From NCBI GenBank assembly GCA_947449515.1, contig CANFSD010000070.1:1-7749 (forward strand): 7,749 nucleotides of DNA, in the 5' to 3' direction. The DNA comes from Bacteroidota bacterium. GTDB lineage: Bacteria > Bacteroidota > Bacteroidia > UKL13-3. The number at the start of each line of letters is the position of its first letter. The stretch's first letter is position 1. The position numbers and the translations under genes were made by a program. The notes below the pieces were generated by a model, which was not told the origin of the DNA, ran no database searches, and saw only the letters and a program-made list of their open reading frames with translations. This document shows, in pieces, positions 6,502 to 7,749 of this stretch.

Positions 6502-7749
6502 TTAATTTATCATTAACTTCTTAAAGCTTGTGCCTGCGCTGCTGCTAATCTTCACTAAGTAAAGTCCAATTGGATGTTGGTTTAAATTAATGTTTACACT
6601 TGGTAAACCATTGGTTTGGATGGCATTGGTTTGAACCAATTTGCCATTGATATCAAATATTTCAACCTTATTTATGCTGGCACCTCCAAAAATATCAATG
6701 GTAATTTGCGAATTACTTGGGTTAGGATATAACTGAACATTCTCATTGAAATCTATTGATGGCATTCCAACGGTACTAGGAAGCGTGTAATCTTCATTAT
6801 TGTCAGTGGTGCTGGTGCTAGAACCTTGAATAGCATATACGCCTAATCCTCTTCTTGCAAATCCTCTCCATAATAAGTCTTTGTTTGCTCCTCCATTGTT
6901 AATGGAGTCTGCCAATATGATTGCATTACGCATGTCTATAAATCCAGGGCTACAAGGTTGCAATTTTATTCCATCCATTACAATTTGCATGAATTTGTTA
7001 TTACCACCTTTACCATTATACCAATCAGGATCAAAACCATATTTGTCAATCATATCCCAGTATAAATCATACAAAACAGTGCACCAAACACTGCCAACAT
7101 AATGAACCTCAGGATTGGTTTTAATTCTGTTGTAAGTCATTGGATTAATGGTCATACTTTTTGAATAGCGGAAATCACGAATACCCAATGCATTTGTATC
7201 TTGGTCAATTACAAAGGTTCCAACACCTCTTGAGGCGGTTGCGCTGGTTTCCCAAGTTCTAGTGGTTAATGCCAATGCAAAGAAATCGCTCCAGCCTTCG
7301 CCGCCTTGTTCTCTGTTATTTAAGCAATTGCTATTTGCTGGACCGCCAGCCAAACGAATAGATATACCATGGCCATATTCATGCGCCATAATTGCATTTT
7401 CCAAATCACTGTCGTATACACGTGCTGTGTTATATGCCGATGAATCAAATAAGGTTGCAACCACTGAATCACTTGCAAATGCTGATTTTAACATAACACC
7501 AGTTCCAAATCCAACCATAATAGAAGGTATAGTAATGGCATTGTCGGCTCCCGTAATTGAAGTTGGGGTAAATCCATTGGTATTGTGCGCAATAATTACT
7601 GCAATTGCACCAGCCGCTTGCGCTGCTTTTATTTTATTTTTGCTTGAAGTGGAAGTGGTTCCGCATGTTCCACCTCGGTCTATTAATACAATTCTACCTG
7701 CAAATTCATTGGCATTGGCAATCAATCCACAACCATTGTTGGTGGTAGC
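6502..7749 (-). CDS. Secreted M36 (fungalysin) zinc metallopeptidase with PA domain and T9SS sorting domain; 5' end beyond right edge
   Basis: Partial extracellular endopeptidase; 415 codons are visible and the frame is open to the edge. Numbering from the edge, a PA (protease-associated) domain covers about 6-100 (GCGLIANANEFAG, IVLIDRGGTCG, AAGAIAVIIAHN, TIPSIMVGFGTG). It is followed directly by the catalytic centre HEYGH at 123-127 (7383-7369; zinc-binding His123 and His127, catalytic Glu124). Then come RLAGGPANSNCLNN and GEGWSDFF, whose Glu151 fits the third zinc ligand. This series is diagnostic of M36. The rest of the catalytic domain runs to about 320. Residues about 338-415 are a type A T9SS C-terminal domain (LYPNPSN, VEIFDINGKLV, IGLYLVKI, closing KKLMIN). 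The signal peptide, propeptide and first catalytic subdomain would be off the window. The TTG at 7725 lies inside the PA domain and is not a start. A strong terminator follows the stop. Confidence 0.95.
   Translation of the reverse strand, partial: ATTNNGCGLIANANEFAGRIVLIDRGGTCGTTSTSSKNKIKAAQAAGAIAVIIAHNTNGFTPTSITGADNAITIPSIMVGFGTGVMLKSAFASDSVVATLFDSSAYNTARVYDSDLENAIMAHEYGHGISIRLAGGPANSNCLNNREQGGEGWSDFFALALTTRTWETSATASRGVGTFVIDQDTNALGIRDFRYSKSMTINPMTYNRIKTNPEVHYVGSVWCTVLYDLYWDMIDKYGFDPDWYNGKGGNNKFMQIVMDGIKLQPCSPGFIDMRNAIILADSINNGGANKDLLWRGFARRGLGVYAIQGSSTSTTDNNEDYTLPSTVGMPSIDFNENVQLYPNPSNSQITIDIFGGASINKVEIFDINGKLVQTNAIQTNGLPSVNINLNQHPIGLYLVKISSSAGTSFKKLMIN
6505..6738 (-). other. T9SS type A C-terminal sorting domain (part of the M36 peptidase)
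   Basis: The last 78 or so codons encode the Ig-like sorting domain that directs export through the type IX secretion system and is normally removed on the cell surface. Recognised by LYPNPSN at its start, the conserved FDINGKLV strand, the PIGLYLVKI strand and a lysine-containing final strand. T9SS is confined to Bacteroidota and close relatives, so this is the main taxonomic marker in the window. Confidence 0.9.

Noticed and set aside
7723..7725. TTG as the start of the peptidase gene
   Set aside because: The same frame is open to the window edge and encodes NNGCG just upstream, which belongs to the PA domain. The gene is truncated by the window, not begun here.
1..7749. CRISPR array, mobile element, tRNA or defence system
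   Set aside because: No spaced direct repeats, transposase or integrase motifs, terminal inverted repeats, cloverleaf-like sequence or defence-type domains were seen. Base composition is even throughout.

Overview
The window looks like chromosomal DNA from a member of the Bacteroidota (Bacteroidetes), probably a flavobacterial, chitinophagal or cytophagal lineage rather than Bacteroidales. Four points support this. A secreted peptidase ends in a type IX secretion (T9SS) sorting domain. SdhA and SdhC are of the Bacteroidota type. Intergenic regions carry matches to the Bacteroidota -7 promoter box TAnnTTTG. Ribosome binding sites are not Shine-Dalgarno-like. The DNA is visibly AT-rich and the genes have even, Lys/Asn/Ile-rich codon use. 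I see no tRNA, rRNA, IS element, CRISPR array, phage gene or transfer boundary.

Layout, left to right. (1) The first 1.03 kb holds the start of a leftward succinate dehydrogenase/fumarate reductase operon: sdhC (di-heme cytochrome b subunit) followed by sdhA, which is cut by the left edge. (2) A 211-bp divergent intergenic region separates sdhC from rightward pyrD (class 2, quinone-linked dihydroorotate dehydrogenase, TTG start). (3) pyrD converges on leftward folC (GTG start), and the two stop codons share the bases TTAA. (4) Upstream of folC, on the same strand, are a TonB-like energy transducer, a small exported protein with a carboxypeptidase-regulatory-like (TonB-receptor N-terminal-extension-like) domain, and a two-domain ChrA-family transporter. 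The last two are coupled by a TAATG stop/start overlap. (5) A strong bidirectional hairpin terminator separates this group from a leftward secreted M36 (fungalysin) metallopeptidase with a PA domain and a T9SS C-terminal domain; its 5' end lies beyond the right edge.

Functional links: SdhCA and PyrD both feed electrons into the membrane quinone pool. FolC makes folate polyglutamates for one-carbon metabolism. TonB and the neighbouring carboxypeptidase-regulatory-like protein are both envelope proteins of the kind used around TonB-dependent outer-membrane transport, but no exbB/exbD or receptor gene is in the window.

Most of this is ordinary housekeeping and envelope sequence. I found no convincing undescribed system. 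The least explained element is the small exported protein coupled to the ChrA-family transporter and followed by tonB.
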